Position numbers and translations under genes: made by a program | In this document: piece after piece, positions 54,798 through 62,022 of the stretch | How positions within the stretch are numbered: the first letter of the stretch is position 1 | Layout of the letters: each line of letters begins with the position of its first letter | Assembly: GCA_963753725.1 (NCBI GenBank) | Contig: CAVWDI010000010.1 | Coordinates: 620,001-684,000 of the forward strand | DNA: 64,000 nt | DNA from: CAVWDI01 sp963753725 | Lineage (GTDB): Bacteria > Chloroflexota > Anaerolineae > Anaerolineales > UBA4823 | Direction: 5' to 3' | The notes under the pieces: generated by a model | The model's database searches: none | What the model was told of the DNA's origin: nothing | Seen by the model: only the letters and a program-made list of their open reading frames with translations

Positions 54798-56066
54798 TCA
54801 ACCCGGTCGATCAACTCCACCCGTGATGCGCCGACCGGCACCAGTCTGACGGTCTCCGCGGCAGGGATCGTACAGCACATACAGGTCCGCATTGCCGCCC
54901 AGATACAGCGCTCCCAGAGGTTCGTGCCTTTCATCCAGGTCATATAGCATCACCGGTTTCGCGCTGAAGCCGAGCACTTTCGGAGCCAGGATCCCGTGCA
55001 CCCCATCCGGGCGCAGGTCGGGGCCGATGAGTAATACTTCAGCCCCCAGGGCTAGCAGAAAGACGATCAGGATTATGCCTAAAAAGCCCAGCACGCGCCA
55101 GCTGTCCAGGTGAGGTAGGTGCAGAAAATCTGGCAGCTCGTCATCCAGATCGAGTATATTTGCAACAAACACAACCAGCACAGCAGGTCCCACGAACAGG
55201 ACCATAATCAGGGGCATGTACCGGGTAAGCAGCAATGTGATCGATAAAACCACAATAAGCCCCAGCGCCCAGACCACCCAGTAGTTGATAAGCAGCCTGC
55301 CGACCGGCAATTTTCCCAGGTGCAGGCTGCGCAGCTTTTTTACTTTACTGCCTAGGCGCGGCTGGTCTTTGATCCATTCGCTAAAGGTTAGCACCCACGG
55401 TCTGACAAACAGAAGGGGACCAGCAATACCGATGATGAGCACAATAACGACCAGCACGTCGATCATGCGTGTGGTCGGGTCGACCCCCAGGTCTGAGACA
55501 CGCACACCGATGTCGTCCCAATAATGGCGCCACAAAAAAGCGGTGATGGCGGCAACCAGGCCGGTCAGCGGGATTAAACCCAGGAGCACCTCGGTAAGAC
55601 GCGAGCGCCGCTCCTGGGTCGAGACGGCCAACTCGCCGGCTCCGTCCTGCAGGATTTCGTAGGTTTGGCGGAGCGGCAGCCAGGGCTCACCCCGCTGGAC
55701 CTGCTCGATGGCATCCGTGTACTCGGAGGTTTGCGCACCTCGACAGACGTATCCCAGTGCGCCGGCTTCAGCCGCCAGCATGATGCGGTCGTGTGGTGGA
55801 TCAGCTGGGACTAAAGCCAGGATGCGGGTCTGAGGCTGATCGTTGACCACCCGCCGCACCAGATCGATGCTGCGCATTCCGGGCAGCATCAGGTCGACCA
55901 CAATCACATCCGGCTGCAGTTCATTAATCTGGGCGAGGGCCGCGTTGCGGTTGTCCGAGCAGCCCACCACCTCGATGCCTGCTATCTCGTTCCAGTGCTT
56001 CAGTATGGCGTCGGCATTGTGTGGGTTTGCATCCACCACCAGTACGCGAATTTTCTTCCCGTTCAA
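54798..56066 (-). CDS. Receiver domain fused to a polytopic membrane domain, +1 frameshift at the tail
   Basis: The N-terminal 125 residues are a CheY-like receiver (KIRVLVVDANPH; Asp in 'DVIVVDLMLPGMRS'). Next come a linker and five or six helices ('VLLGLIPLTGLVAAITAFLW', 'IDVLVVIVLIIGIAGPLLFV', 'INYWVVWALGLIVVLSITLL', 'LIMVLFVGPAVLVVFVANIL', 'VLGFLGIILIVFLLALGAEV') and an outer tail 'PVMLYDLDERHEPLGALYLG'. Receivers joined to membrane domains are unusual. The start is a TTG at 56066 with GGAGG 7 bases before. One extra base in 54864-54866 alters the last residues; the restored tail 'AAETVRLVPVGASRVELIDR' ends at 54782. Its role is unknown. Confidence 0.75.
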   Translation of the reverse strand: MNGKKIRVLVVDANPHNADAILKHWNEIAGIEVVGCSDNRNAALAQINELQPDVIVVDLMLPGMRSIDLVRRVVNDQPQTRILALVPADPPHDRIMLAAEAGALGYVCRGAQTSEYTDAIEQVQRGEPWLPLRQTYEILQDGAGELAVSTQERRSRLTEVLLGLIPLTGLVAAITAFLWRHYWDDIGVRVSDLGVDPTTRMIDVLVVIVLIIGIAGPLLFVRPWVLTFSEWIKDQPRLGSKVKKLRSLHLGKLPVGRLLINYWVVWALGLIVVLSITLLLTRYMPLIMVLFVGPAVLVVFVANILDLDDELPDFLHLPHLDSWRVLGFLGIILIVFLLALGAEVLLIGPDLRPDGVHGILAPKVLGFSAKPVMLYDLDERHEPLGALYLGGNADLYVLYDPCRGDRQTGAGRRITGGVDRPG

Positions 56067-56337
56067 GGATATGCCTCCATTTTGAAAGTTATCTGGTTGA
56101 AAAATCAATATATTATAATGGCAGGAGATGGATTTTTCTCACACTAATCCATAATTCGAAGATTTTTGTACCCTACTAAAATTGATTTACTTTTATCCTA
56201 ATTCCCCGCAGTTTTTCCTGGCCCTCATCAAGGTCCCGGCAGCTTTACATCCTTCTGATGAGAATCCGGCCGGGCGTAAGCTTTTTCGATACTTATGGAT
56301 GGTTGATTGACAGACCAGTAATTATAATAGGTCGATT

Positions 56338-57195
56338 TCAACGCGAGATGGGTTTACTGCACGAGGCAGGCAGGTTCACCGCTGTATTGGTATTGATGCC
56401 GGTCAATTCGATCTGCATGTCGAAGTCGCCCTCAAACCCGAGTGGTTCGTATTCGCCGCTGTAACTGCCGCTAAACCAAACCGGATAGCCGTCCTGCGAG
56501 TTGACATAAAGGTCGGCATCTTCAGCATCCCACAATGATTTGCTGAAGGAGCGCAGTTTTGAATTGCGACTCTTTTGGGCTGCGGCGAGGAACGTGTCAC
56601 CATCGATCACATAATGCTTGAGCGACTTACCTTTCAACTTAGCATTACCGATAAATTCACCGCGGGCGACGTCACTGCCTGTCAGCATGCCCAGCAGGTT
56701 TTGCGGGCTCAATTCCTCCAGTGCGGCAGCGGCTTTGGGGGATTTGGGTTTAACGCATACCGGAAATAAGCCGTTGACCACAATGTAAGTGCCCTCGGGG
56801 ACTTTGTATATGTCTACTTGAGACGGAGTGAACAAACCCACGAATGACCCGCCGACCTGGGCGGCAATATCCCCCAGCAGGCTGCCCGTCACGCTGATCT
56901 TACTTTCTCCCTGGTCGTTCGTCGTGAGAAGCGCGGTCAGGTCACCCCGGGCGCGCTCGCCGTCGATCAGTCCGTTTACATCCATGTTGATAGTGGCGTT
57001 TAGAGAAGTGAGATCTTCAATCGGTTTAAGCGGGATTTCATCGCCGGGCGGCGGGGTTGGTGTGCCTGCTGCGGCGGCAAATCCAGAATATGCCGCTGAC
57101 AAAGCCGGTGCAGCGATACCGAACACAAGATACAGCGCAATAAAAATCGCCAGTATCGCTATCCCTGCGGAGAGGATTTGTTTCGTCGTTTTCAT
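56338..57195 (-). CDS. Exported protein of unknown function
   Basis: A protein of 285 residues with an N-terminal membrane anchor or signal ('ILSAGIAILAIFIALYLVFG'), a short Pro/Thr linker (AAAAGTPTPPPGD) and a soluble domain of beta strands: 'SLNATINMDVNGLIDGERAR', 'SKISVTGSLLGDIAAQVGG', 'YKVPEGTYIVVNGLFPVCV', 'LKHYVIDGDTFLAAAQKS' and 'GFEGDFDMQIELTGINTNTA'. The pattern recalls LppX/LolA-like lipid-binding lipoproteins but I cannot assign it. A GGAG lies before the ATG. The next gene upstream is a small channel-like fragment. Confidence 0.6.
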   Translation of the reverse strand: MKTTKQILSAGIAILAIFIALYLVFGIAAPALSAAYSGFAAAAGTPTPPPGDEIPLKPIEDLTSLNATINMDVNGLIDGERARGDLTALLTTNDQGESKISVTGSLLGDIAAQVGGSFVGLFTPSQVDIYKVPEGTYIVVNGLFPVCVKPKSPKAAAALEELSPQNLLGMLTGSDVARGEFIGNAKLKGKSLKHYVIDGDTFLAAAQKSRNSKLRSFSKSLWDAEDADLYVNSQDGYPVWFSGSYSGEYEPLGFEGDFDMQIELTGINTNTAVNLPASCSKPISR

Positions 57196-57214
57196 AATTG
57201 TTGGCTCCTTCTAA

Positions 57215-57388
57215 CTAGATAAGCAGTGTTGGATATTTTCTATTCGAACCAAGCGGCGCGGTGAATTTCATATCCGCCAACCGCAGGAACACCACAACCA
57301 AGATGACCAGAGAAATGATTGTCAGGACGAGGATGAAGATATTGTAGGCGTTACTGTGCTGGCGAGGAGAAGGTGTCTCTTGAGTCAT
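57215..57388 (-). pseudogene. N-terminal fragment of an ion-channel-like protein, or small membrane protein
   Basis: The 57 codons read MTQETPSPRQHSNAYNIFIL then VLTIISLVILVVVFL, like the start and first helix of bacterial voltage-gated potassium-channel proteins, then run into an unrelated tail with a stop. The following helices and pore are absent. There is no strong ribosome site. It may be a truncation remnant, though a small single-helix protein cannot be excluded. Confidence 0.45.
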
Positions 57389-57408
57389 AGTACTTATATT
57401 TTGAATGT

Positions 57409-58269
57409 TTACATAATTTCTTTCAATTTTTCACGTTTGCCCAACCATCGCGCAGCTGGTATCAAGATCAGCGGTAAGACGATGGAAGCCACCAGCACAA
57501 ACGGGAGCGTCATGGTTCCGGAAAAATTGATACTGGTGACCAGGATGGCGGCAGCTACGTTGCGCTGTGCCGTACCCAACCCCAGCACGCTGCGGACGGC
57601 GGGATCACGGCCGCCCATAACGGATCCTATCACTAATGATCCGACGACGAAAATAACCAACGCCAGGAAGCCGTTCGAGCCGATCAGGTCGATGATGTTG
57701 GATACGTTCAACCCCAGCCCCGTCACCAGTAAGATAAGCAGGGCAACGCCGGACACCTTGTTCAGCACCTGCGCCCAGTGCTGGGCACCCTCAGCCGAGT
57801 GCGACCGGTACATCAGACCGAGTAGGATGGGTATGAGCATGGTCATGATCAAGGACTTGGCAATATCCCAGCCGTTCACCGCCGCGCCCGGTAGCAGCAG
57901 CGGCAGGACTATGGGCACGTAAAAGATGGTAACGACCATCAGTAGGAACATCAACCCAACGCCCAGGGAGAGGTCCCCTTGCGCAGCCTGCACCTCCTTG
58001 ACCAGGAAAGGCGCGCCCGCCACCGTTGACAACACGATCAAGCCGATCTGCAGGGATTGGTCGAGCGGGATCACTAAAGTTATCCCGTAGGCGAGCAGCG
58101 GCACCAGCACAAAATTTGCCAGCAGTGCCAGGATAACGAGACGTGTGTTTTTCAAGGGTTGGAGAATCTGAGCAACGGTCAGACTCAATCCTGTAGCCAG
58201 CATACTGCCTACGACAAACAACAAACCGGACAATGCCGCGATGGCAGAAAAAAACTCATTTAATGTCAT
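57409..58269 (-). CDS. BASS family (bile acid:sodium symporter-like) transporter
   Basis: A protein of 286 residues with about nine helices and BASS motifs: 'FFSAIAALSGLLFVVGSMLA', 'LVILALLANFVLVPLLAYGI', 'LIVLSTVAGAPFLVKEVQAA', 'GLGTAQRNVAAAILVTSINF'. The last matches the conserved G-T-A-Q-R-N crossover. Family members take up or export organic anions such as bile acids, keto acids or sulfur-containing acids with sodium. It lies downstream of two rhodanese genes and a DszB-like gene on the same strand, so it may move the organic product or substrate of that pathway. Confidence 0.85.
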   Translation of the reverse strand: MTLNEFFSAIAALSGLLFVVGSMLATGLSLTVAQILQPLKNTRLVILALLANFVLVPLLAYGITLVIPLDQSLQIGLIVLSTVAGAPFLVKEVQAAQGDLSLGVGLMFLLMVVTIFYVPIVLPLLLPGAAVNGWDIAKSLIMTMLIPILLGLMYRSHSAEGAQHWAQVLNKVSGVALLILLVTGLGLNVSNIIDLIGSNGFLALVIFVVGSLVIGSVMGGRDPAVRSVLGLGTAQRNVAAAILVTSINFSGTMTLPFVLVASIVLPLILIPAARWLGKREKLKEIM

Positions 58270-58314
58270 ATCTAGTCTCCTGCTTTTACAAGCACGGGTC
58301 GTACTTGATCAGCC

Positions 58315-58344
58315 CCGTGTAAGACCCTTTAGGGTTTTACACGG
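58315..58344. terminator. Hairpin after the second rhodanese gene
   Basis: CCGTGTAAGACCCT pairs with AGGGTTTTACACGG (13 of 14) around TT, 15 bases past the rhodanese stop and 45 bases before the BASS start. There is no T-run; it may be partial attenuation. Confidence 0.5.
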
Positions 58345-58358
58345 CTCGATATCGTTTA

Positions 58359-58928
58359 TTACAGGTCCAAGGTCTGGCGCAGGGTGTCCAGTTCCTCTTC
58401 AGATGGAAGCCAGACCAGCTTGGGGTCAAGGCTGTAAGTCCATGGAACGGAGTTCTTCCAGCCGTTGCGCATTCGTTTTCCGTGATAGATGCTTTCAGGG
58501 TCGTCTACTTTATCCCCTTCAAAACCATCGATGATATTGTGCACTTTCGTAAAGCCGGCCTTAGCAAGCGCATTGACCGCCATGGCACTGCGGCCGCCAG
58601 ACCGGCACATAGTCAGGATCGTATTTTCCAGTTCGAAACGCTCCTGCACATGTGCTATAAAATCTGTATTGATCGTAATAGAATAATTTCCCTTGTTAGC
58701 ATCCCAATTATAAGTGGGGAAGGCAAGCGGAACATTCGCAGCCATCTCCGCATGGCCAATCAATACATATTCTTCGAAAGTGCGAACGTCAAGGATCTTG
58801 ATCTGCTCGGAATCGGCCTTCCACATTTCGTAAGCCTCCCGGGCAGTTACATAAAGCCCCAGGCTGGTCAACTTTTCTTCAGGCACCTGGTGGCTTGAAT
58901 GCGGGGTGGATATTTCAACTGACGTCAT
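58359..58928 (-). CDS. Rhodanese-like sulfurtransferase, copy 1
   Basis: A single-domain cytosolic rhodanese of 189 residues: 'GLYVTAREAYEMWKADSEQI', 'ILDVRTFEEYVLIGHAEMAA' then NVPLAFP, active-site Cys108 in TMCRSGGRSAMA, and 'GFTKVHNIIDGFEGDKVDDP' then ESIYHGKRMRNGWKNS. The active-site loop CRSGGRS is that of thiosulfate or persulfide sulfurtransferases. It has an insert of about 20 residues (YNWDANKGNYSITINTDF) before the active site, shared with copy 2. It lies downstream of the DszB-like gene and copy 2. Confidence 0.88.
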   Translation of the reverse strand: MTSVEISTPHSSHQVPEEKLTSLGLYVTAREAYEMWKADSEQIKILDVRTFEEYVLIGHAEMAANVPLAFPTYNWDANKGNYSITINTDFIAHVQERFELENTILTMCRSGGRSAMAVNALAKAGFTKVHNIIDGFEGDKVDDPESIYHGKRMRNGWKNSVPWTYSLDPKLVWLPSEEELDTLRQTLDL

Positions 58929-59066
58929 TCTCTATTCTCCTTTTTGAGTAACTTATGAATTGTGGGCAGGCTCTCAGAGCCAGATCACAGCGACTGGTTT
59001 GCGCTTTGGAATGTGGTTGTGTTTTTCATAAAAATATCGCGGGCGCCAGACAACCAACTCGATGGA

Positions 59067-59627
59067 CTAGTTGGTTGGATCTGGGTCAACCCACATCAAA
59101 TCCGGATGAAAAGCATATCCCCATGGGAGCCCGGAGTTCTTCCAGCCGTTGCGCATATGTTTCCCGTGATAGACGCTCCCGGGATCATCAATCCGATCCC
59201 CTTCCAGCCCATTGATGATGTTGTATACGTTCGTAAATCCGGCTTCTGCCAGCATATTGACAGCCATAGCACCCCGGCCGCCGGTGGCGCAGTAAACCAG
59301 GATTGTATCGGAGGGAGTAAAAAATTCCTTCACAGAGGGTATAAAGTCTGGATTGATTTCCCCATAACAGCCGGGCGGTCGACCGGGCAGGGAGGGACCT
59401 TTGGGGTCGTATTTGGGAAAGACGAATGGGATATTCTTCGCCATTTCCAGATGACCCACGAAGGTGTATTCCTCAAAAGTGCGAACGTCGAGGATGTGGA
59501 CTCCTTCGGGTTTCTCTTTCCACATGGCATAAGCCTCTTTGGGCATCACATAAAGCCCTAGAACCGTTTTGTTTGGTTCGGGTATCTCGAAGGTAGATGG
59601 TGTGACAGATTTCGCTTCAGTGTTCAT
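59067..59627 (-). CDS. Rhodanese-like sulfurtransferase, copy 2
   Basis: A protein of 186 residues, a paralogue of copy 1: 'GLYVMPKEAYAMWKEKPEGV', 'ILDVRTFEEYTFVGHLEMAK', active-site Cys113 in 'LVYCATGGRGAMAV' and 'GFTNVYNIINGLEGDRIDDP' then GSVYHGKHMRNGWKNSG. The active loop CATGGRG is a variant form. The shared tail (YHGKxMRNGWKNS) is peculiar to this pair and suggests a common partner. The gene lies about 110 bases past the DszB-like stop, with a perfect hairpin in between. Confidence 0.88.
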   Translation of the reverse strand: MNTEAKSVTPSTFEIPEPNKTVLGLYVMPKEAYAMWKEKPEGVHILDVRTFEEYTFVGHLEMAKNIPFVFPKYDPKGPSLPGRPPGCYGEINPDFIPSVKEFFTPSDTILVYCATGGRGAMAVNMLAEAGFTNVYNIINGLEGDRIDDPGSVYHGKHMRNGWKNSGLPWGYAFHPDLMWVDPDPTN

Positions 59628-59665
59628 TGGCTCATTTCCTTGTTTTACTTATCAATTGATGTGAT

Positions 59666-59703
59666 CTTGTAGTGTATGGGCACAACAGCACATACACTAC
59701 AAG
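59666..59703. promoter_or_regulatory. Perfect 13-bp inverted repeat before the rhodanese genes
   Basis: CTTGTAGTGTATG and CATACACTACAAG pair without mismatch around a 12-base loop. It lies between the DszB-like stop (59738) and the rhodanese start (59627). It could be an attenuator, a stabilising hairpin or an operator. Confidence 0.55.
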
Positions 59704-59737
59704 AAATTAACTATGTTTGTGAAACACTTGCTATCGA

Positions 59738-60901
59738 CTACCCAAGCCGCACGCCTTCGACCTCCAGCCCGCCGCCTTCAGGAAGCTTGCTCCAGCTCCT
59801 TTTCTGCCACTCTTCCTTGAGCACTTCAGCAGCTGCTTTCTCCAGGAATTCCGGCGCAGCCCACTCATCCACATCGAAGTCGTTCTTGATGTAGCCGTGG
59901 CTGACCATGAAGTCCTTGCCAATCTTTACGCATTGCATGTTCTGGGCACTCAGGCTCGGCACCATGTCGACATCCTTGATGCCCTGGTAGGTATCCTCGG
60001 CGTCCAAATAGAACGTCTGCCGGTTGAGGATCGCTCCTGCAGCACGCTTGTGCTCGTTGGCCCAGCGCCCGACCTTGACCATGGCTTTCATGTAGGCGAC
60101 AACCAGCTCGGGATGCTCCTCGGCCATCACGTCGGTGCAGGTGATGACGGCGGGGGTGTTGGCCACCTGTATCGTCCAATCCGGGTATCGCGACAAATCC
60201 TCGATCATCTTGAGCTTACCCGTAGCCTCCTGCAGGTGCTGGAAGACCTTGCTCTGCGTATAGATGGCATCAACTGTGCCATTCAAAAGCGCCGTTTCCA
60301 GAGGGCGGAAGGCCAGGTCGTGCTTGTGGTCGCGGCGCATCCACAGCTCAGACGGGTTGTTCATCGGCGGTACCAGCATCTCAGGCTTGTCGTACCAGTC
60401 GTCCGGGTATGGGAACTCGACCAGCTCGATATCATCCATGGTCATGTCGTTAAGCATCAGCATGTTCTCGATGCCCATGTGTTCCTGAATGCGCCACCAG
60501 TCGTTCTTGATGGTGTTGAGGCTCTTCGATATGCCGATCTTCTTGCCTTTCAGATCCTTCATGCGGAAAATCTTGTCGCCGGCACGTACCGCCATGCAAC
60601 CGCCTTCGTACACCCAGGTCGCACCCAGCAGCCTTGTGCGGCGGATGTCGGCATTCACGTGGATGGGTGGGTAGAGGCCTCCGAAACGGATCAGGTTGTC
60701 GAGATTGTGGATGTAGTGCGGGTACCAGTTGTTCTCAGGCGCATGGCGGAAGTATGCGTACTCGACGCCGATCTTCTTGTACTCTTCACGGCACCAGCCC
60801 AGTTCCTGGTCGACGTTGTTGGCGGATACCATCGGGCAGTTGGTGTACCACACCTCTTTCCAGTTCAATGGTACTGTGGTGCTTACTCTTTCTGTAGACA
60901 T
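59738..60901 (-). CDS. DszB-like sulfinate desulfinase family protein
   Basis: A protein of 387 residues in the periplasmic-binding-protein fold (NMT1/THI5-like), but with no signal peptide, so it is cytosolic. It shares with DszB (2-hydroxybiphenyl-2-sulfinate desulfinase) the pattern 'YTNCP' (Cys22), then His62 and Arg72 in 'HYIHNLDNLIRFGG', exactly ten apart as in DszB His60/Arg70. It also shares 'RRTRLLGATWVYEGG', 'DLKGKKIGISKS', 'MDDIELVEFP', 'NGTVDAIYTQSKVF' and 'VDEWAAPEFL'. DszB releases sulfite from an aryl sulfinate. THI5-type CCCFC is absent. The substrate is unknown. Two rhodaneses and a BASS transporter follow. AAAAAAGGAG precedes the ATG. Confidence 0.7.
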   Translation of the reverse strand: MSTERVSTTVPLNWKEVWYTNCPMVSANNVDQELGWCREEYKKIGVEYAYFRHAPENNWYPHYIHNLDNLIRFGGLYPPIHVNADIRRTRLLGATWVYEGGCMAVRAGDKIFRMKDLKGKKIGISKSLNTIKNDWWRIQEHMGIENMLMLNDMTMDDIELVEFPYPDDWYDKPEMLVPPMNNPSELWMRRDHKHDLAFRPLETALLNGTVDAIYTQSKVFQHLQEATGKLKMIEDLSRYPDWTIQVANTPAVITCTDVMAEEHPELVVAYMKAMVKVGRWANEHKRAAGAILNRQTFYLDAEDTYQGIKDVDMVPSLSAQNMQCVKIGKDFMVSHGYIKNDFDVDEWAAPEFLEKAAAEVLKEEWQKRSWSKLPEGGGLEVEGVRLG

Positions 60902-61124
60902 AGTTTGCTCCTTTTTTTCAATTACTGGTTACGAAAATTTTGAGAGATCTCCGGGAAAGCAGGTGGTCGATTCTCCACATAAATTTGCTTTCTTAGAAAA
61001 TTATATTATAATTTCAATTTAAATTTCGCTGCTCATCAACGGACCTGCGTTGATAGCGAGTTGTTTATTACCAGGCATGGCCGCCTGGAAGATCTGGTTG
61101 TGTTTATCTACGTGCGCTGTTCAC

Positions 61125-61328
61125 CTATGGTTCCAACCTGCCCCCTTTCTTACCTCCATGGAATCGCGGCCGTAATTGGCGTATGAAATGTACGGCTTGT
61201 GCGACCATTATGATTTCTGCATTTTCATCCAGCCTGCGCAAGCGCGCCGCACAAAACGCCCCACCAGCCATGCCGCCAACAATGATGAACTTTAAGTGTT
61301 TTCCTGCTGATTGCCCGCTTTTCTGCAT
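61125..61328 (-). pseudogene. N-terminal fragment of a CoA-disulfide-reductase-like flavoprotein
   Basis: The frame from ATG 61328 reads 'KFIIVGGMAGGAFCAARLRR' and LDENAEIIMV, the FAD-binding start of the pyridine-nucleotide disulfide oxidoreductase family (CoA-disulfide or polysulfide reductases). It then shifts to another frame with 'KPYISYANYGRDSMEV' and stops. Only about 75 codons remain, so it is a truncated remnant. Such enzymes act on sulfane sulfur, which fits the locus. It follows the cyclase gene directly. Confidence 0.65.
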
Positions 61329-61344
61329 GCCGTGTTTTACATAC

Positions 61345-62022
61345 TCAACGATTGAGCGGTCGTAAGATGGCGCGCGCCGGTGCGCCATCCGCTCCGGTAA
61401 TTCGCAGCGGCAGACAAACCAGCTCATACGCTCCGGGTTTCACCGCAAACAGGTTGAGTCCTTCGATCAACCAGATCCCCGCGCTGAGCAGGATCTGGTG
61501 AGTTTCGACGCCATCGTACACGTAACCACCGACCGATAGGTAATCAATACCGACTGTACGCACCTGCCGCTCAACCAGGAATTGCGCGGCCGCCGCACTG
61601 ATATAGACAAAATCCTCAACAAATTTGTCCTCTTTCCAACATCGTTCAGAGTTCTGGGTGCGAAACAGCACCCGCTCCCCGGCTTGCAGGTTGTGGGCTT
61701 CAAGCTCTGCGTGAAGAATCGCCCGGGAATGCTCGATGGGGATCACCCGTGCCAAACCAATCGTTGCCTCGAGCGGCATTTCATCGATCCCTGCACCGTC
61801 TGCAAGGAAATGGCGCGGCCCATCCATATGTGTACCCGTGTGCGCTCCCATCTCGACCTTGGAAACATTGGCAGCGTCTCCATGCGACAGGTCCTGCATT
61901 CGCTCGATGCGCACGGGAGGGTTGTCGGGCCAGTGCACCATGCCTGAATAAATCGGCACTGAAATATCTATCCATGTCGTGGTCATCTTTTCACTCATGT
62001 CGTCCAATGATATCCCATCCAT
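61345..62022 (-). CDS. Cyclase/kynurenine-formamidase-family hydrolase
   Basis: A cytosolic metal hydrolase of 225 residues: 'WIDISVPIYSGMVHWPDNPP', the metal motif 'MGAHTGTHMDGPRHFLADG' with three His and an Asp, 'VLFRTQNSE', 'VRTVGIDYLSVGGY' and 'HQILLSAGIWLIEGLNL' with the late conserved Glu. Members hydrolyse N-formylkynurenine or open or close lactone and amide rings. The ATG shares one base with the stop of the upstream dehydrogenase (TAATG), so they are coupled and may act in one catabolic pathway. Confidence 0.88.
   Translation of the reverse strand: MDGISLDDMSEKMTTTWIDISVPIYSGMVHWPDNPPVRIERMQDLSHGDAANVSKVEMGAHTGTHMDGPRHFLADGAGIDEMPLEATIGLARVIPIEHSRAILHAELEAHNLQAGERVLFRTQNSERCWKEDKFVEDFVYISAAAAQFLVERQVRTVGIDYLSVGGYVYDGVETHQILLSAGIWLIEGLNLFAVKPGAYELVCLPLRITGADGAPARAILRPLNR

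Noticed and set aside
59738..60901. Reading the DszB-like protein as an ABC transporter binding protein or as THI5 pyrimidine synthase
   Set aside because: There is no signal peptide or ABC partner gene, and the CCCFC motif of THI5 is absent, while the DszB Cys-His-Arg pattern is present. A binding role is not fully excluded.
59897..60943. Plus-strand open frame of 348 codons opposite the DszB-like gene
   Set aside because: It is a shadow of the minus-strand gene with its codon pattern. The Val/His/Asp-rich translation matches no protein type.
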